A DNA stretch of 64,000 bases from Zobellella maritima (GCF_003075035.1 NZ_QCZE01000001.1:444187-508186); one strand, 5' to 3'; shown: positions 8,063 through 18,198, counted from the stretch's first letter. A program made the numbers and translations. Notes: a model not told the origin generated them from the sequence alone.

Positions 8063-9580
8063 ATGATTTATCAGCAACCAGGTCAAGCCGGCGCCGTGGT
8101 TAATTTCAAGGCCCGCTATCAGAACTTTATCGGTGGTCAGTGGTGTGAGCCGGTGAATGGCCGCTATATGGAAAACGTCTCGCCGGTCAACGGCGCGGTA
8201 TTCTGTGAAATGCCCCGTTCCGATGCCCGGGATATCGACCTGGCAGTGCAGGCGGCACAACAGGCGTTCGTGGGCTGGAGTAAAACATCAGTGGCCGAGC
8301 GCGCTAATCTGATGTTGCGTATCGCCGACCGTATCGAGCAGAACCGCGAGCTGCTGGCAGTGGCGGAAACCTGGGACAACGGCAAGGCGGTGCGCGAGAC
8401 CCTGGCCGCCGATATTCCGCTGGTGGTGGATCACTTCCGTTATTTTGCCGGCGCCATACGCGCCCAGGAAGGCAGTGCCGCCGAGCTGGACGCCACCACC
8501 GCCGCCTATCACTTCCATGAGCCGGTGGGGGTGGTCGGGCAGATCATTCCCTGGAACTTTCCGCTGCTGATGGCGGCGTGGAAGCTGGCACCGGTACTGG
8601 CCTCAGGCTGCTGTACCGTACTCAAACCGGCCGAACAGACCCCGGCTTCTATCCTGGTGATGATGGAACTTATCGGCGATCTGCTGCCGCCCGGGGTGAT
8701 CAACGTGGTCAACGGCCTGGGCAAGGAAGCGGGGGAGGCCATTCTGCGCCACCCGGGCATCGCCAAGCTGGCCTTTACCGGCTCGACCCCGGTCGGCCAG
8801 CACGTGCTGAAGGCGGCTGCCGAGCGGCTGATCCCCTCCACCGTGGAGCTGGGCGGCAAGTCTCCCAATATCTTCTTTGAAGACGTAATGCGTTATGAGC
8901 CGGAGTTTGTCGACAAGTGTATCGAAGGCATGCTGCTCACCTTCTTCAACCAGGGCGAAGTCTGTACCTGTCCGTCTCGTGCCCTGGTACAGGAAAGCAT
9001 CTTCGATGAATTCATGGAGCGGGTGCTGGTGCGCGGCCGCGAGATCAGGCAGGGCAACCCGCTGGATACCGAAACCCAGGTGGGTGCCCAGGCCTCCCGT
9101 GAGCAATTCGACAAGATCCTCGGCTATATGACCATCGGTCGGGAAGAAGGCGCGCAGATGCTGCTGGGTGGCCAGGCCAACCGTATCGACGGGTTGGAAA
9201 ACGGCTTCTATATTCAGCCGACCATCTTCCAGGGGGATAACAGAATGCGGGTATTCCAGGAAGAAATCTTCGGTCCGGCGGTGGGGGTGACCCGCTTCAG
9301 GGATGAAGCCGAAGCGCTGGCCATCGCCAACGATACCGAGTTTGGCCTGGGAGCCGGGGTCTGGACCCGTGACGTCAATCGGGCCTATCGCATGGCGCGG
9401 GGCATACAGGCCGGCCGAATCTGGATGAACTGTTACCATGCCTATCCGGCTCATGCCGCCTTCGGCGGTTACAAGAAGTCGGGAATCGGCCGCGAAACCC
9501 ACAAGATGATGCTGGATCACTACCAGCTGACCAAGAACCTGCTGGTCAGCTACGACAGTAACCCGCTGGGCTTTTTCTGA
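8063..9580 (+). CDS. aldB: NAD(P)-dependent aldehyde dehydrogenase, AldB/ExaC type
   Basis: A 505-residue cytoplasmic enzyme oxidising an aldehyde such as acetaldehyde to the acid. It follows E. coli AldB closely over its whole length. The catalytic Cys is C301 in [13 protein letters not shown], the general base is E262 in VELGGKSPN, and the cofactor-binding segments [10 protein letters not shown] and FTGSTPVGQ are present. The ATG at 8063 has an AAGGAGAGCC ribosome binding site. It is expressed from a sigma-54 promoter under the divergent AcoR-type activator, and with the alcohol dehydrogenase downstream could carry an alcohol through its aldehyde to the acid. Substrate range is not visible. 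Confidence 0.93.
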   Translation: MIYQQPGQAGAVVNFKARYQNFIGGQWCEPVNGRYMENVSPVNGAVFCEMPRSDARDIDLAVQAAQQAFVGWSKTSVAERANLMLRIADRIEQNRELLAVAETWDNGKAVRETLAADIPLVVDHFRYFAGAIRAQEGSAAELDATTAAYHFHEPVGVVGQIIPWNFPLLMAAWKLAPVLASGCCTVLKPAEQTPASILVMMELIGDLLPPGVINVVNGLGKEAGEAILRHPGIAKLAFTGSTPVGQHVLKAAAERLIPSTVELGGKSPNIFFEDVMRYEPEFVDKCIEGMLLTFFNQGEVCTCPSRALVQESIFDEFMERVLVRGREIRQGNPLDTETQVGAQASREQFDKILGYMTIGREEGAQMLLGGQANRIDGLENGFYIQPTIFQGDNRMRVFQEEIFGPAVGVTRFRDEAEALAIANDTEFGLGAGVWTRDVNRAYRMARGIQAGRIWMNCYHAYPAHAAFGGYKKSGIGRETHKMMLDHYQLTKNLLVSYDSNPLGFF

Positions 9581-9618
9581 TAGTGACTGGCGCCGTTAGT
9601 GTCCATATCTGACGGTTA

Positions 9619-9740
9619 AGATGGAGTCAGGATGGGCTAATCTCACGGCAACACGCAGCAAGTACATCCTTGTATGCTCGACGACGGCATCCCTGCCGTC
9701 GACGGTTGCCTTTAGTGATTACCTCATCCCTCTTATCTGG
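9619..9740. repeat. Imperfect hairpin repeat element A
   Basis: A long imperfect inverted repeat. Outer arms AGGATGGGCTAATC and GATTACCTCATCCC pair with few mismatches, then GGCAAC (9648-9653) pairs with GTTGCC, and the centre is the perfect stem CGACGGCA/TGCCGTCG around TCCC. It has no coding potential and lies in the aldB-adh gap. It resembles a REP or small MITE-like element. Confidence 0.55.
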
Positions 9741-9753
9741 CTGACAAGGTATT

Positions 9754-9976
9754 GGCAGCTAAATAACTGATACCAATACCGCTACATTTCGCGACAGCGA
9801 TCAGGCGCCGATAAGCAGACCCTCCGCGCCAGGGCCGGAAAATGCTCCTGCCGTTCCGGCATTCCCGCCATCCATGGCGGTCAGTGGCGCGGCGGAGCCC
9901 CCAGGGATGGGGTCATGGCGAGTCTGCATTCGGGCCTGATCTCTGTAGCACCATTAGGAACAGTTATTTAGCCTCC
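9754..9976. repeat. MITE-like element B with terminal inverted repeats
   Basis: About 220 bases. The ends are GCTAAATAACTG (9758-9769) and CAGTTATTTAGC (9961-9972), a perfect 12-bp inverted repeat that continues imperfectly to GCTAC/GTAGC. Inner arms GATCAGGC/GCCTGATC, GCAGAC/GTCTGC and CGCCA/TGGCG also pair, so almost the whole element can fold on itself. It has no open frame of note. No clear target duplication is visible. It is probably a non-autonomous mobile or palindromic intergenic repeat. Confidence 0.6.
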
Positions 9977-9991
9977 AAAAGTACGGTTACC

Positions 9992-10015
9992 CGGCCGTAA
10001 AGGAGAGGACGGCCG
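9992..10015 (+). other. Stem-loop before the alcohol dehydrogenase gene
   Basis: CGGCCGT and ACGGCCG form a 7-bp perfect stem around a 10-base loop, 33 bases before the adh start. There is no T tract, so it is more likely an mRNA stability or processing structure than a terminator. Confidence 0.35.
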
Positions 10016-10048
10016 ATTATTGACCCTCTAAAAAATGAAGGAAGCATC

Positions 10049-11200
10049 ATGACGACAGCAACATTTTATATGCCACCGGTAAATGTGATCGGCGCCGGTG
10101 CGGTGGAGCAGGCGGTGGCCGATCTCCGTCAGTCCGGTTTTCGCCATGCCCTTATCGTCACCGACAAGCCGCTGGTGGAGTTGGGTTATGCCGGCCAGCT
10201 GCAACAGGCCCTGGCCGCACAGGATATGCAGGCCAGCATTTTCGACCAGGTGCAGGCCAACCCGACCACCGGCAATGTCAGCGCCGGACTGGCGGTATTG
10301 CAGCAGAACCGGTGTGACTTTGTGATCTCCTTAGGGGGCGGCTCGCCCCACGACTGTGCCAAGGGTATTGCCCTGGTGGCCAGCAACGGCGGCGATATCC
10401 GCGATTACGAAGGGGTGGACAAGTCTGCCCGGCCCCAGCTGCCGCTGGTGGCCATCAACACCACTGCCGGTACTGCCTCGGAGATCACCCGCTTCTGCAT
10501 CATTACCGACGAAAACACCCATATCAAGATGGCCATCGTCGACAAGCATGTTACCCCCATCATGTCGGTCAACGATCCGCAACTGATGAAAAACATGCCC
10601 AGGTCATTGACGGCGGCCACCGGCATGGATGCCCTGACCCACGCGGTAGAAGCCTATGTGTCTACCGCCGCCAACCCCATTACCGATGCCTGTGCATTGC
10701 AGGCCATTACCCTGATCGGCAACTATCTGGCCAAGGCGGTAACGGACGGTAGCGACATGGAGGCCCGCAACCAGATGGCCTATGCCCAGCTGCTGGCGGG
10801 CATGGCATTCAATAATGCGTCTCTGGGTTACGTGCATGCCATGGCGCACCAGCTGGGCGGCTTCTACGACCTGCCGCACGGGGTGTGCAATGCCATCCTG
10901 CTGCCCCATGTGCAGCGTTTCAATGCCGGTGCCGCCAGTGCCCGGTTAAAGGATATTGCTGCCGCCCTGGGCCAGGACGTGGATTATCTGAGTGATGAAG
11001 ATGGGGCTGCGTGCTGTATCCAGGCGATCGTTGCCCTGGCGGAGAAGGTGGGTATTCCTGCCGGTCTGGCCGGTTTGGGGGTGAAGGAGGAGGATTTCCC
11101 GGTACTGGCCACCAACGCCATGAAGGATGCCTGCGGTCTGACCAACCCGATCCAGCCCAGCCATGAGCAGGTGGTGGCTATCTTCAAAGCCGCCTATTAA
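10049..11200 (+). CDS. Iron-containing alcohol dehydrogenase (YiaY/ErcA-like)
   Basis: A 383-residue group III alcohol dehydrogenase that interconverts an alcohol and aldehyde with NAD(H). The metal ligands of the family are all present: D194 and H198 in [13 protein letters not shown]263 in [11 protein letters not shown] and H277 in LPHGVCNA. The nucleotide-binding [11 protein letters not shown] is at 96-106. The start is supported by GAAGGAAG 8 bases upstream. It follows aldB on the same strand but is separated by 468 bases of repeats, so co-transcription is uncertain. The natural substrate could be ethanol or a longer alcohol. Confidence 0.92.
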   Translation: MTTATFYMPPVNVIGAGAVEQAVADLRQSGFRHALIVTDKPLVELGYAGQLQQALAAQDMQASIFDQVQANPTTGNVSAGLAVLQQNRCDFVISLGGGSPHDCAKGIALVASNGGDIRDYEGVDKSARPQLPLVAINTTAGTASEITRFCIITDENTHIKMAIVDKHVTPIMSVNDPQLMKNMPRSLTAATGMDALTHAVEAYVSTAANPITDACALQAITLIGNYLAKAVTDGSDMEARNQMAYAQLLAGMAFNNASLGYVHAMAHQLGGFYDLPHGVCNAILLPHVQRFNAGAASARLKDIAAALGQDVDYLSDEDGAACCIQAIVALAEKVGIPAGLAGLGVKEEDFPVLATNAMKDACGLTNPIQPSHEQVVAIFKAAY

Positions 11201-11224
11201 ATAGCCGGGACTCCCCGTTTAAGT

Positions 11225-11259
11225 CGTCATGCCGGTCCGTTACGCTGGCCGGCATGACG
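11225..11259. terminator. Stem-loop between convergent adh and aapP
   Basis: CGTCATGCCGG and CCGGCATGACG form an 11-bp perfect stem with a 13-base loop, placed between two convergent genes. Without a T tract on either side, it may be a REP-type hairpin or a weak bidirectional terminator. Confidence 0.5.
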
Positions 11260-11283
11260 GCGTCGGGGTCTACGGTATGTTTG

Positions 11284-12036
11284 TCAATGCCCCAGGATCT
11301 GGCTGAGGAACAGCTTGGTACGCTCGGATTGTGGATGATGGAAGAAGGTTTCGGGATCGTTTTCCTCGATAACCTGACCTTCGTCCATAAAAATGACCCT
11401 GTCCGCCACCGTGCGGGCGAAGCCCATTTCGTGGGTGACGCACAGCATGGTCATGCCTTCTTCCGCCAGCTCGATCATGACATCCAGTACTTCCTTGATC
11501 ATCTCCGGATCCAGCGCCGAGGTGGGCTCGTCGAACAGCATGATCTCCGGGTTCATGCACAGGCTGCGGGCAATGGCGACCCGCTGCTGCTGACCACCGG
11601 ACAGCTGTCCCGGATATTTCTTGGCCTGCTCCTGGATCTTGACCCGGGTCAGCAGCTTCATGGCGATTTCTTCCGCCTCCTTGCGTGGTGTCTTGCGCAC
11701 CCAGATCAGTGCCAGGGTACAGTTTTCCAATACGGTCAGGTGGGGAAACAGGTTGAAGTGCTGAAAGACCATGCCCACTTCCCGGCGTATGGTTTCTATG
11801 TTCTTGACGTCATTGGTCAAGGGCGTGCCACGGATAATGATATCGCCCTGCTGATGTTCTTCCAGTCGGTTGAGGCAGCGGATCAGGGTCGATTTGCCCG
11901 AGCCTGAAGGGCCGCAGATAACGATACGTTCGCCTTTGGTCACCGTCAGGTCGATATCGCGCAACACATGGAAGTCACCGTACCACTTGTTGACCTTGTG
12001 CATGGCGACCATGGTTTCGTGTTTTTCTTGTTCCAT
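11284..12036 (-). CDS. aapP: Amino-acid ABC transporter ATP-binding protein AapP
   Basis: The 250-residue ATPase of a polar/general L-amino-acid importer. Walker A is [12 protein letters not shown], the ABC signature is [13 protein letters not shown] and Walker B is [14 protein letters not shown], followed by the switch His in [10 protein letters not shown]. It is the last gene of the aapJQMP cluster. A 126-base gap separates it from aapM, unlike the tight spacing upstream; I see no gene in that gap. Confidence 0.95.
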   Translation of the reverse strand: MEQEKHETMVAMHKVNKWYGDFHVLRDIDLTVTKGERIVICGPSGSGKSTLIRCLNRLEEHQQGDIIIRGTPLTNDVKNIETIRREVGMVFQHFNLFPHLTVLENCTLALIWVRKTPRKEAEEIAMKLLTRVKIQEQAKKYPGQLSGGQQQRVAIARSLCMNPEIMLFDEPTSALDPEMIKEVLDVMIELAEEGMTMLCVTHEMGFARTVADRVIFMDEGQVIEENDPETFFHHPQSERTKLFLSQILGH

Positions 12037-12162
12037 TACTTCACTCCTGCTGCCTTCATGCTACCCCTGCCGGGTGAAAAATAACTGTCTGATCAGGTTA
12101 ACCCAGTCAGCTACGACCGGGCGCGTGATAACCAGAGGGTTGGCGATACTCATATCGCTTAC

Positions 12163-13263
12163 TCAGCGTTTCTTATGGCCGGTATAGAGCTTCTGTTCCA
12201 GGTGCTGGCTGTATTTGGACATGCCGAAACAGAATACCCAGAACACCAGACCGGCAAACACATAACCCTCGGTGGAGTAGCCCAGCCAATTGGGGTCTGA
12301 CAGTCCTGCCTGTACTATTGCCAACAGATCGAACAGGCCGATGATCAGCACCAGGCTGGTGTCCTTGAACAGGGCGATAAAGGTATTCACAATCCCCGGG
12401 ATCATCATTTTCATCGCCTGAGGCAGGACGATCAGCCCCATCATCTTCCAGTAATTCAGGCCGAGCGCTTCGGCCGCTTCGTACTGGCCCTTGGGAATGG
12501 CTTGCAGGCCACCGCGAACCACCTCGGCCATATAGGCAGACTGGAAGAAAATGATGCCGATCATGGCCCTGACCAGCTTGTCGAGGGTCAGTTCCTCGGG
12601 GACAAACAGGGGCAGCATCACCGATGACATAAACAGCACAGTGATCAGTGGTACCCCGCGCCAGAACTCGATAAACACTACCGACAGGCTGCGTACGATC
12701 GGCATATGGGAGCGGCGGCCCAATGCCAGGACGGTACCGAACGGCAGGGCGGCGACAATGCCCACCACTGCCAGGATCAGCGTCAGGGTCAGGCCGCCCC
12801 ATTGATGGGTCGATACTATGGCTAAGCCGAAGTAGCCCCCGTAAAGCAGCATAAAGGCGATAAAGGGGAATACCAATACCACGAAGGGGGCGATCCAGCG
12901 TTTAGCCGGAGCACTGGGCCAGGCCAGCCAGGCCAGTTGCCCGACAAACAACACAAAGGTCAGGTTGATGCGCCACAGTTCTTCGGTGGGGTAAAAACCG
13001 TAGGTAAACTGCTGCAGGCGGTTGGCGATAAATACCCAGCAGGCACCGCCGCTGGTGCAGGCGCTGCGGTCGGCGCCGCTCCAGTCTGCCTTGAGCAGGG
13101 CCCAGTCGATGACGGGCACCAGCAGCAGATACAGGATATAAAGCCCGGCCAGGGTCACCAGGCTGTTGAGCGGTCCGGAGAACAGGTTGGCTCGCAGCCA
13201 GCCGACCAGGCCGGTACTGGCGAGTGGCGCTTCCCGCGCCGGGATCAGTGAGTCCTTGAACAT
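12163..13263 (-). CDS. aapM: Amino-acid ABC transporter permease AapM
   Basis: A 366-residue inner-membrane permease of the HisMQ family with a long amino-terminal extension typical of AapM. The EAA loop is seen in QYEAAEALGLNYWKMMGLIVLPQAM. It forms the heterodimeric channel with AapQ. The start MFKDSLIPAREAP at 13263 sits one base after the aapQ stop, so the two are probably translationally coupled. Confidence 0.94.
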   Translation of the reverse strand: MFKDSLIPAREAPLASTGLVGWLRANLFSGPLNSLVTLAGLYILYLLLVPVIDWALLKADWSGADRSACTSGGACWVFIANRLQQFTYGFYPTEELWRINLTFVLFVGQLAWLAWPSAPAKRWIAPFVVLVFPFIAFMLLYGGYFGLAIVSTHQWGGLTLTLILAVVGIVAALPFGTVLALGRRSHMPIVRSLSVVFIEFWRGVPLITVLFMSSVMLPLFVPEELTLDKLVRAMIGIIFFQSAYMAEVVRGGLQAIPKGQYEAAEALGLNYWKMMGLIVLPQAMKMMIPGIVNTFIALFKDTSLVLIIGLFDLLAIVQAGLSDPNWLGYSTEGYVFAGLVFWVFCFGMSKYSQHLEQKLYTGHKKR

Positions 13264-13264
13264 C

Positions 13265-14443
13265 TTATCTCTCCACCAGGGCCATACGGGCATTGAACCA
13301 GTTCATAAACCAGGATACCGACAAGCTGATGCTCAGGTAGACCAGCATGGTGATGGCGATGACCTCTATCGCCTGGCCGGTCTGGTTGAGGGTGGTACCG
13401 GCAAACACCGAGACCAGGTCCGGATAACCGATGGCGGTGGCCAGGGAGGAGTTTTTGGTCAGGTTCAGATACTGGCTGGTCAGCGGGGGGATGATCACCC
13501 GCATTGCCTGAGGGATCACCACCAGCCTCAGGGTCAGGCTGTCCTTGATCCCCAGGGCATGAGCTGCCTCGGTCTGGCCATGAGATACGGCCTGGATACC
13601 CGAGCGTACAATTTCGGCGATAAAGGCGGCGGTATAGATGCTCAGTGACAGCCAGAGTGCCAGAAACTCGGGGATTACCGTCATGCCGCCGCGGAAGTTA
13701 AATCCCCTAAGTTCGGGGTAATGCCATTCCAGCGGCCGGCCCAGGGCAAAAAAGGTCAGCGCCGGCAGTGCGATTATCAGCAGCAGGGATAGCCAGTAGG
13801 CCGGGAACCGCTGGCCGGTTGCTTCCTGGCGGCGATGGTTAAAGCGAACCAGCCAGACCGAGGCGGCGATGGCGACGATCAACGCCAGCCAGATAAAATG
13901 AAACCCCGCGCCGGGAATGGGCTCGGGCAGATACAGGCCGCGCACATTCAGGAAGAAGGTGTCATTGATATTGAGGCTGTCTCTGGGGCCGGGCAGGGTA
14001 CGCAGCACCGCGAAATACCAGAAAAACATCTGCAGCAGCAGGGGAAGATTACGGAATACTTCTACATAGGCTGAGGCGAATTTGGCGATCAGCCAGTTGG
14101 GTGACAGGCGAGCCACCCCCAGGATAAAGCCCAGAATGGTAGCGAAAATAATGCCGAAGAAAGACACCAGCAGGGTGTTGAGCAGGCCGACGACAAAGGT
14201 GCGGCCATAGGTATCGGTTTCACTGTAGGGGATCAGCGACTGGGCGATGGCGAAGCCGGAGGTATCATTCAGAAAACCGAAACCGGTGGTGATGCCCCGG
14301 GTAGCCAGGTTGCTTAGGGTATTATCGACGATGACCCAGATGCACCAGGCCACCAGGGCCAGCAGTATCAGCTGGAATATCAGTGCCCGTTTGGCAGGAT
14401 CACGCCAGAAGCGGACTTGATGAGCATGTGGGGTTGAGGACAT
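13265..14443 (-). CDS. aapQ: Amino-acid ABC transporter permease AapQ
   Basis: A 392-residue membrane permease, partner of AapM. It has an N-terminal helix, a long periplasmic insertion rich in Pro and aromatic residues, and the conserved EAA region HGQTEAAHALGIKDSLTLRLVVIPQAMRVIIPP. I chose the ATG at 14443, preceded by GAGGATT; an in-frame TTG lies 18 bases upstream. It is 62 bases downstream of aapJ and in the same operon. Confidence 0.94.
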   Translation of the reverse strand: MSSTPHAHQVRFWRDPAKRALIFQLILLALVAWCIWVIVDNTLSNLATRGITTGFGFLNDTSGFAIAQSLIPYSETDTYGRTFVVGLLNTLLVSFFGIIFATILGFILGVARLSPNWLIAKFASAYVEVFRNLPLLLQMFFWYFAVLRTLPGPRDSLNINDTFFLNVRGLYLPEPIPGAGFHFIWLALIVAIAASVWLVRFNHRRQEATGQRFPAYWLSLLLIIALPALTFFALGRPLEWHYPELRGFNFRGGMTVIPEFLALWLSLSIYTAAFIAEIVRSGIQAVSHGQTEAAHALGIKDSLTLRLVVIPQAMRVIIPPLTSQYLNLTKNSSLATAIGYPDLVSVFAGTTLNQTGQAIEVIAITMLVYLSISLSVSWFMNWFNARMALVER

Positions 14444-14505
14444 AGGCCGCAATCCTCGCAATCAGGGATAAGGAGGGGACTGTGCCGGGCACAGTCCCCG
14501 GGCGG

Positions 14506-15528
14506 TTAACGGACGGGAGGTGCGTACTGCAGCCCGCCTTCGGTCCACAGCGCGTTCAGACCCCGTTCAATCTTCAGGGGTGAACCCTGGCCGACGTTGG
14601 CCTCGAACACTTCACCGTAGTTACCTACCTGTTTGATGATGCGGTAGGCCCAGTCCTTGCTCAGCCCCATGCCCTTGCCGAAATCGGCATCGTTACCCAG
14701 CAGGCGACGGATATCCGGGTTGTCCGACTTGAGCATCTCGTCGACATTGCCCTGGTTAATGCCCAGCTCCTCGGCGTTGACCATGGCAAAATGGGTCCAT
14801 TTGACCACGTTGAACCATTGGTCGTCGCCCTGACGTACCACAGGTCCCAGGGGCTCCTTGGAGATGACTTCCGGCAGCGCCATGGCGTCGTCGGGGTTGG
14901 AAAGTTTGGTACGCAGGGCATAGAGCTGGGACAGATCCGAAGTCAGCACGTCACAGCGACCCGCCTCCAGGCCCTGTACCGTCTGATCCGAGGTATCGAA
15001 CACCACGGCCGTATAGCTGATGCCATTCTTGCGGAAATAGTCGGCCACGTTCAGCTCGGTGGTGGTGCCCGATTGGATACAGATGGCGGCGCCATCCAGT
15101 TCCTTGGCGCTGGTGACGCCCAGCTTCTTGCTGATAAGGAAGCCCTGGCCGTCGTAATAGTTGACGCCGGTGAAGTTCACGCCCAGATCCGTATCCCGGC
15201 TGGAGGTCCAGGTGGTATTGCGGGACAGCACATCGATCTCGCCGGATTGCAGGGCGGTGAGACGCTCCTTGGCATTGAGGGGGATAAACTGCACCTTGTC
15301 GGGATCGTTGAAGACGGCGGCCGAAACGGCCCGGCACAGATCCACATCCAGTCCCCGCCATGCGCCCTTGTCATCCGGGTTGGAGAAACCGGCCAGACCG
15401 CTGTTGACGCCGCATTTGAGTTCGCCCCGCTCCTTTACGGTATCCAGGGTGGCGGCCTGTGCCTGCTGGGCCAGGCCTAATGCCAGGGTAGTGGCGATAA
15501 AGAGGGAGGTTTTTCCTGTTCTTGTCAT
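14506..15528 (-). CDS. aapJ: Amino-acid ABC transporter periplasmic binding protein AapJ
   Basis: A 340-residue periplasmic binding protein with the signal peptide MTRTGKTSLFIATTLALGLA ending at AQA. The family-typical start of the mature protein (TLDTVKERGELKCGVNSGLAGFS), followed by NTTWTSSRDTDLGV and a YYDGQGFL region, places it in the AapJ group of SBP family 3 proteins. A clear AAGGAAG ribosome binding site precedes the ATG. As first gene it is expected to be the most abundant product of the operon. Specificity among L-amino acids cannot be read from sequence. Confidence 0.95.
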   Translation of the reverse strand: MTRTGKTSLFIATTLALGLAQQAQAATLDTVKERGELKCGVNSGLAGFSNPDDKGAWRGLDVDLCRAVSAAVFNDPDKVQFIPLNAKERLTALQSGEIDVLSRNTTWTSSRDTDLGVNFTGVNYYDGQGFLISKKLGVTSAKELDGAAICIQSGTTTELNVADYFRKNGISYTAVVFDTSDQTVQGLEAGRCDVLTSDLSQLYALRTKLSNPDDAMALPEVISKEPLGPVVRQGDDQWFNVVKWTHFAMVNAEELGINQGNVDEMLKSDNPDIRRLLGNDADFGKGMGLSKDWAYRIIKQVGNYGEVFEANVGQGSPLKIERGLNALWTEGGLQYAPPVR

Positions 15529-15694
15529 ACGTCACTTCCTTTTGTAGATCTTGGTCGTTTTATTCGATTAAGGCATATGAACCTCCGATGCCCCTATAGA
15601 GTATTAGCATAAGTCAAAGGCTAAGGTGTTAAAAAGCCGAAAAATTTTGAGAAGGGTCGTAAAATGGCGACCAGAGCGCAGTGGACTCAAACAG

Positions 15695-17479
15695 TTACTG
15701 TTGTCCGGAATGCTCAGTCGCTGCCGGTGGGGCTTCCCGCAGAGGGGCTCGCCTGTCACTGACATAGCAGTGGCTTCCCTGCATCAGCTTGGCCTGCCGT
15801 TTGGCATGGCCGGTGAGGGGCGCAATATCGTCGTGGTTATGACAGTGGCGGCCGTCCGGGTGGACCACGCCGATGGCAATGCCCAGCAGCGGATAAAAGG
15901 TCTGCTCGCCATGGCGGGAGCGAGCCTCTATGCCCTGCCGCAACCTGTCTTCGGCGGAGTAAAAGTCGAGGATACCCGCGTCAAAGCGCCGGATGATGAT
16001 TTCGCACTGAGCTTGCCAGTCACTATGGGCGTCCAGCACGGCGACAAAGTCATCACCGCCCACATGACCGATAAACTGGCCGGCATCGACCAGCACTTCC
16101 TGCAGCAGCCGGGCAACCCACTGGATGACCTTGTCGCCCTGGGCATAGCCGTAGACATCATTGTAGGGCTTGAAGTGATTGAGATCGAAATAGGCCACAT
16201 AGAAGTCTTTGCCTTGCTGCAGTGCCTCGTCGATCTCCCGGTAGATAGGTACATTGCCCGGCAGCAGGGTTAGCGGATTGGCATAGCGGGCATGCAGCAA
16301 ACGTAGTTCGGTCACCGAGCGCAGCAGGTCGCGCACCGATGCCAGGCCGTAATAACGGCCCTGGCGGGTGATGATAAAATGCTGCTGTCCAGACATGTCG
16401 TCATCATCGGTGATCAGGTTGCTGACTCGCTCCAGGGCAGTCTGCCAGTCGACCACCAGGGGGTTGGTATCCATCGCCTGGCGGACGGATTTGTTGGCAT
16501 AGAGCGCCCGTCCATAGGAACCGGAGTACAGCTCCATGATGTGCTCCCGGCGCACCATGCCCACCGGCAGTCCGTGATCGAGTACCGGCAGGGAATACAG
16601 TTTGCTGTTGGCCAGCAGTATCTCGAACACCCGGTGCACCGGCGTATTGATATCCACGGTATGGCCAGGGCGAGCCAGGGTGGCGATAGTTTCCTTGTGG
16701 CGGCACAGGCTGGGAGCCTGGCCGGGCGGTGAGTTGGCCTCGGCGACAGGCGTGGATTGCGGTCGGCCCAGATAAAAACCCTGGCAGTTGTGAATGCCCA
16801 TGCTTTGCAGCTGTTTCATCTCTTCACCGGTTTCTATGCCTTCGGCAATGAGTCGGGACCGCATGCCACGCGCCAGGGTGATCATGCTTTGTACAAATTC
16901 CCGCTTGATGGGGTCCTGATCAAGCTTGTCGATAAAATAACGGTCAATCTTCACGAAATCGGGCTGAACCTCCGACCACAGCTTGAGCCCGGAATAGCCG
17001 GTCCCGAGATCGTCGATGGCGATCAGGAAGCCGCCTTCCCGATAGCGCTGCACCGCCTGCTGCAGGTCTGCCGGATTATGTATCGGATACTGTTCGGACA
17101 GCTCAATCACGATATTTCGGGGGGAAATATCCAGCTTCTCGGCCAGGCGTAGGGTGCAGCCCCTGGGGTGCTGCCGGTCCAGCAGTACATTGGGATTGAC
17201 GTTGAGAAACAGGTAACCATCCATGTCCATCCGGCGGTAGGCACGCATGGCGGCTTCACGGCAGGCCAGATCCAGCTCCGACAGCATGCCGATACGCTTG
17301 GCTTCGGCGAACAGATCGCAGGGAAACTCCAGCGGGTGGCCGGCGGGGCCGCGGATCAGTGCCTCATGACCGATCACCTTGCCCTGGCGCGTATCGACAA
17401 TGGGCTGGAACAGAGGATGCAGTCGCCCCTGAACAATCAGGGATGCGAGCGAGTCGGTCAGGAAGGCAAAGGCAGTCAT
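15695..17479 (-). CDS. EAL-CBS-GGDEF protein with degenerate GGDDF motif
   Basis: A 594-residue cytoplasmic protein with reversed domain order. The EAL domain is first (EALIRG at 39-44, NVNPN, ELSEQY, DDLGTGYSGL, KIDRYF, AEGIE); a CBS pair follows at about 250-380 (LARPGHTVDINTPVHRVFEIL, HGLPVGMVRREHIMELYSG); the carboxy-terminal GGDEF domain is at about 425-580. The cyclase motif reads GGDDF (474-478) instead of GGDEF. The EAL half looks active, so the protein is most likely a c-di-GMP phosphodiesterase whose CBS and GGDEF-like parts respond to nucleotides. No membrane segments are seen. It lies downstream of the phosphatase/ABC operon. Confidence 0.88.
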   Translation of the reverse strand: MTAFAFLTDSLASLIVQGRLHPLFQPIVDTRQGKVIGHEALIRGPAGHPLEFPCDLFAEAKRIGMLSELDLACREAAMRAYRRMDMDGYLFLNVNPNVLLDRQHPRGCTLRLAEKLDISPRNIVIELSEQYPIHNPADLQQAVQRYREGGFLIAIDDLGTGYSGLKLWSEVQPDFVKIDRYFIDKLDQDPIKREFVQSMITLARGMRSRLIAEGIETGEEMKQLQSMGIHNCQGFYLGRPQSTPVAEANSPPGQAPSLCRHKETIATLARPGHTVDINTPVHRVFEILLANSKLYSLPVLDHGLPVGMVRREHIMELYSGSYGRALYANKSVRQAMDTNPLVVDWQTALERVSNLITDDDDMSGQQHFIITRQGRYYGLASVRDLLRSVTELRLLHARYANPLTLLPGNVPIYREIDEALQQGKDFYVAYFDLNHFKPYNDVYGYAQGDKVIQWVARLLQEVLVDAGQFIGHVGGDDFVAVLDAHSDWQAQCEIIIRRFDAGILDFYSAEDRLRQGIEARSRHGEQTFYPLLGIAIGVVHPDGRHCHNHDDIAPLTGHAKRQAKLMQGSHCYVSDRRAPLREAPPAATEHSGQQ

Positions 17480-17544
17480 AAGTCACCATTTTCATTAAGG
17501 TAACTTTAAGTCTATGCCTGCCATATGAATTAATCGTGACAGTG

Positions 17545-18198
17545 TCACAGTTCCCAGTTGAGGGTGGACCAGTTGCGCTCCCGGGCAATGCGTCCCAGGT
17601 GGTCGCCCGGATTGATGGCGAACGGGGTGTCGACAAATTCGAGCAGCGGCAAATCATTGAGCGAGTCGCTGTAGCCGTAGCTGTGGGAAGGGCTGAGGGC
17701 CTGTTGCTCCAGCCACTCCTGCAGTCGTACCAGCTTGCCTTCCTGGTAGCTGTATACACCGCGGGTACGGCCGTTATAGACGCCGTCGCAACAGTCGAGC
17801 ATGATGCCGATGGCATGATTAACGCCCAGGGCCCGAGCTATGGGTTTGACCAGGTGCTCGCCGGTGGCGGAAATAATCACGATTTCGTGATTCTGGGACT
17901 GGTGCCAGGCCAGCCGTGCCCGGGCGTCCGGGTAGACCAGCGGCAGTATGTCCTGACGGATAAATTCGTCGACCAGGGGGGCCAGATCCTGTTGTTGCCA
18001 GTGACGGATGGGAGCCAGGGTCAGCGCCATATAGGCATCCATATCCATGCGTCCCTGGTAATAGGCAGTCATCAGGGTGCGTTCCTGCTCGAGTATGCCG
18101 GCCGGGGCCAGCTTGCGCCGCACAAGAAATTCCAGCCACAGGCTGGCGGTGTCACCGGCAACCAGGGTTTCATCCAGATCAAAAATAGCCAGTTTCAT
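17545..18198 (-). CDS. HAD-IB family phosphatase (SerB-like) of the ABC operon
   Basis: A 217-residue cytoplasmic haloacid-dehalogenase-type hydrolase. Motif I is FDLDET with D7 as nucleophile and D9 as acid/base; motif II is IISATGEH, and motif IV is YSDSLNDLPLL. The helical cap segment suits a small phosphomonoester. It starts at the TGATG overlap with the ATPase gene stop, so it is translationally coupled to the transporter. Its place last in an operon with an alkaline-phosphatase-superfamily enzyme suggests it removes phosphate from the imported compound or its product. The substrate is unknown. Confidence 0.82.
   Translation of the reverse strand: MKLAIFDLDETLVAGDTASLWLEFLVRRKLAPAGILEQERTLMTAYYQGRMDMDAYMALTLAPIRHWQQQDLAPLVDEFIRQDILPLVYPDARARLAWHQSQNHEIVIISATGEHLVKPIARALGVNHAIGIMLDCCDGVYNGRTRGVYSYQEGKLVRLQEWLEQQALSPSHSYGYSDSLNDLPLLEFVDTPFAINPGDHLGRIARERNWSTLNWEL

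Noticed and set aside
8603-9520. 305-codon minus-strand frame opposite aldB
   Set aside because: A shadow frame caused by high GC; the plus-strand aldehyde dehydrogenase is intact with all catalytic residues.
12037-12162. Possible small gene in the aapM-aapP gap
   Set aside because: No frame with a credible start or ribosome binding site; treated as non-coding.
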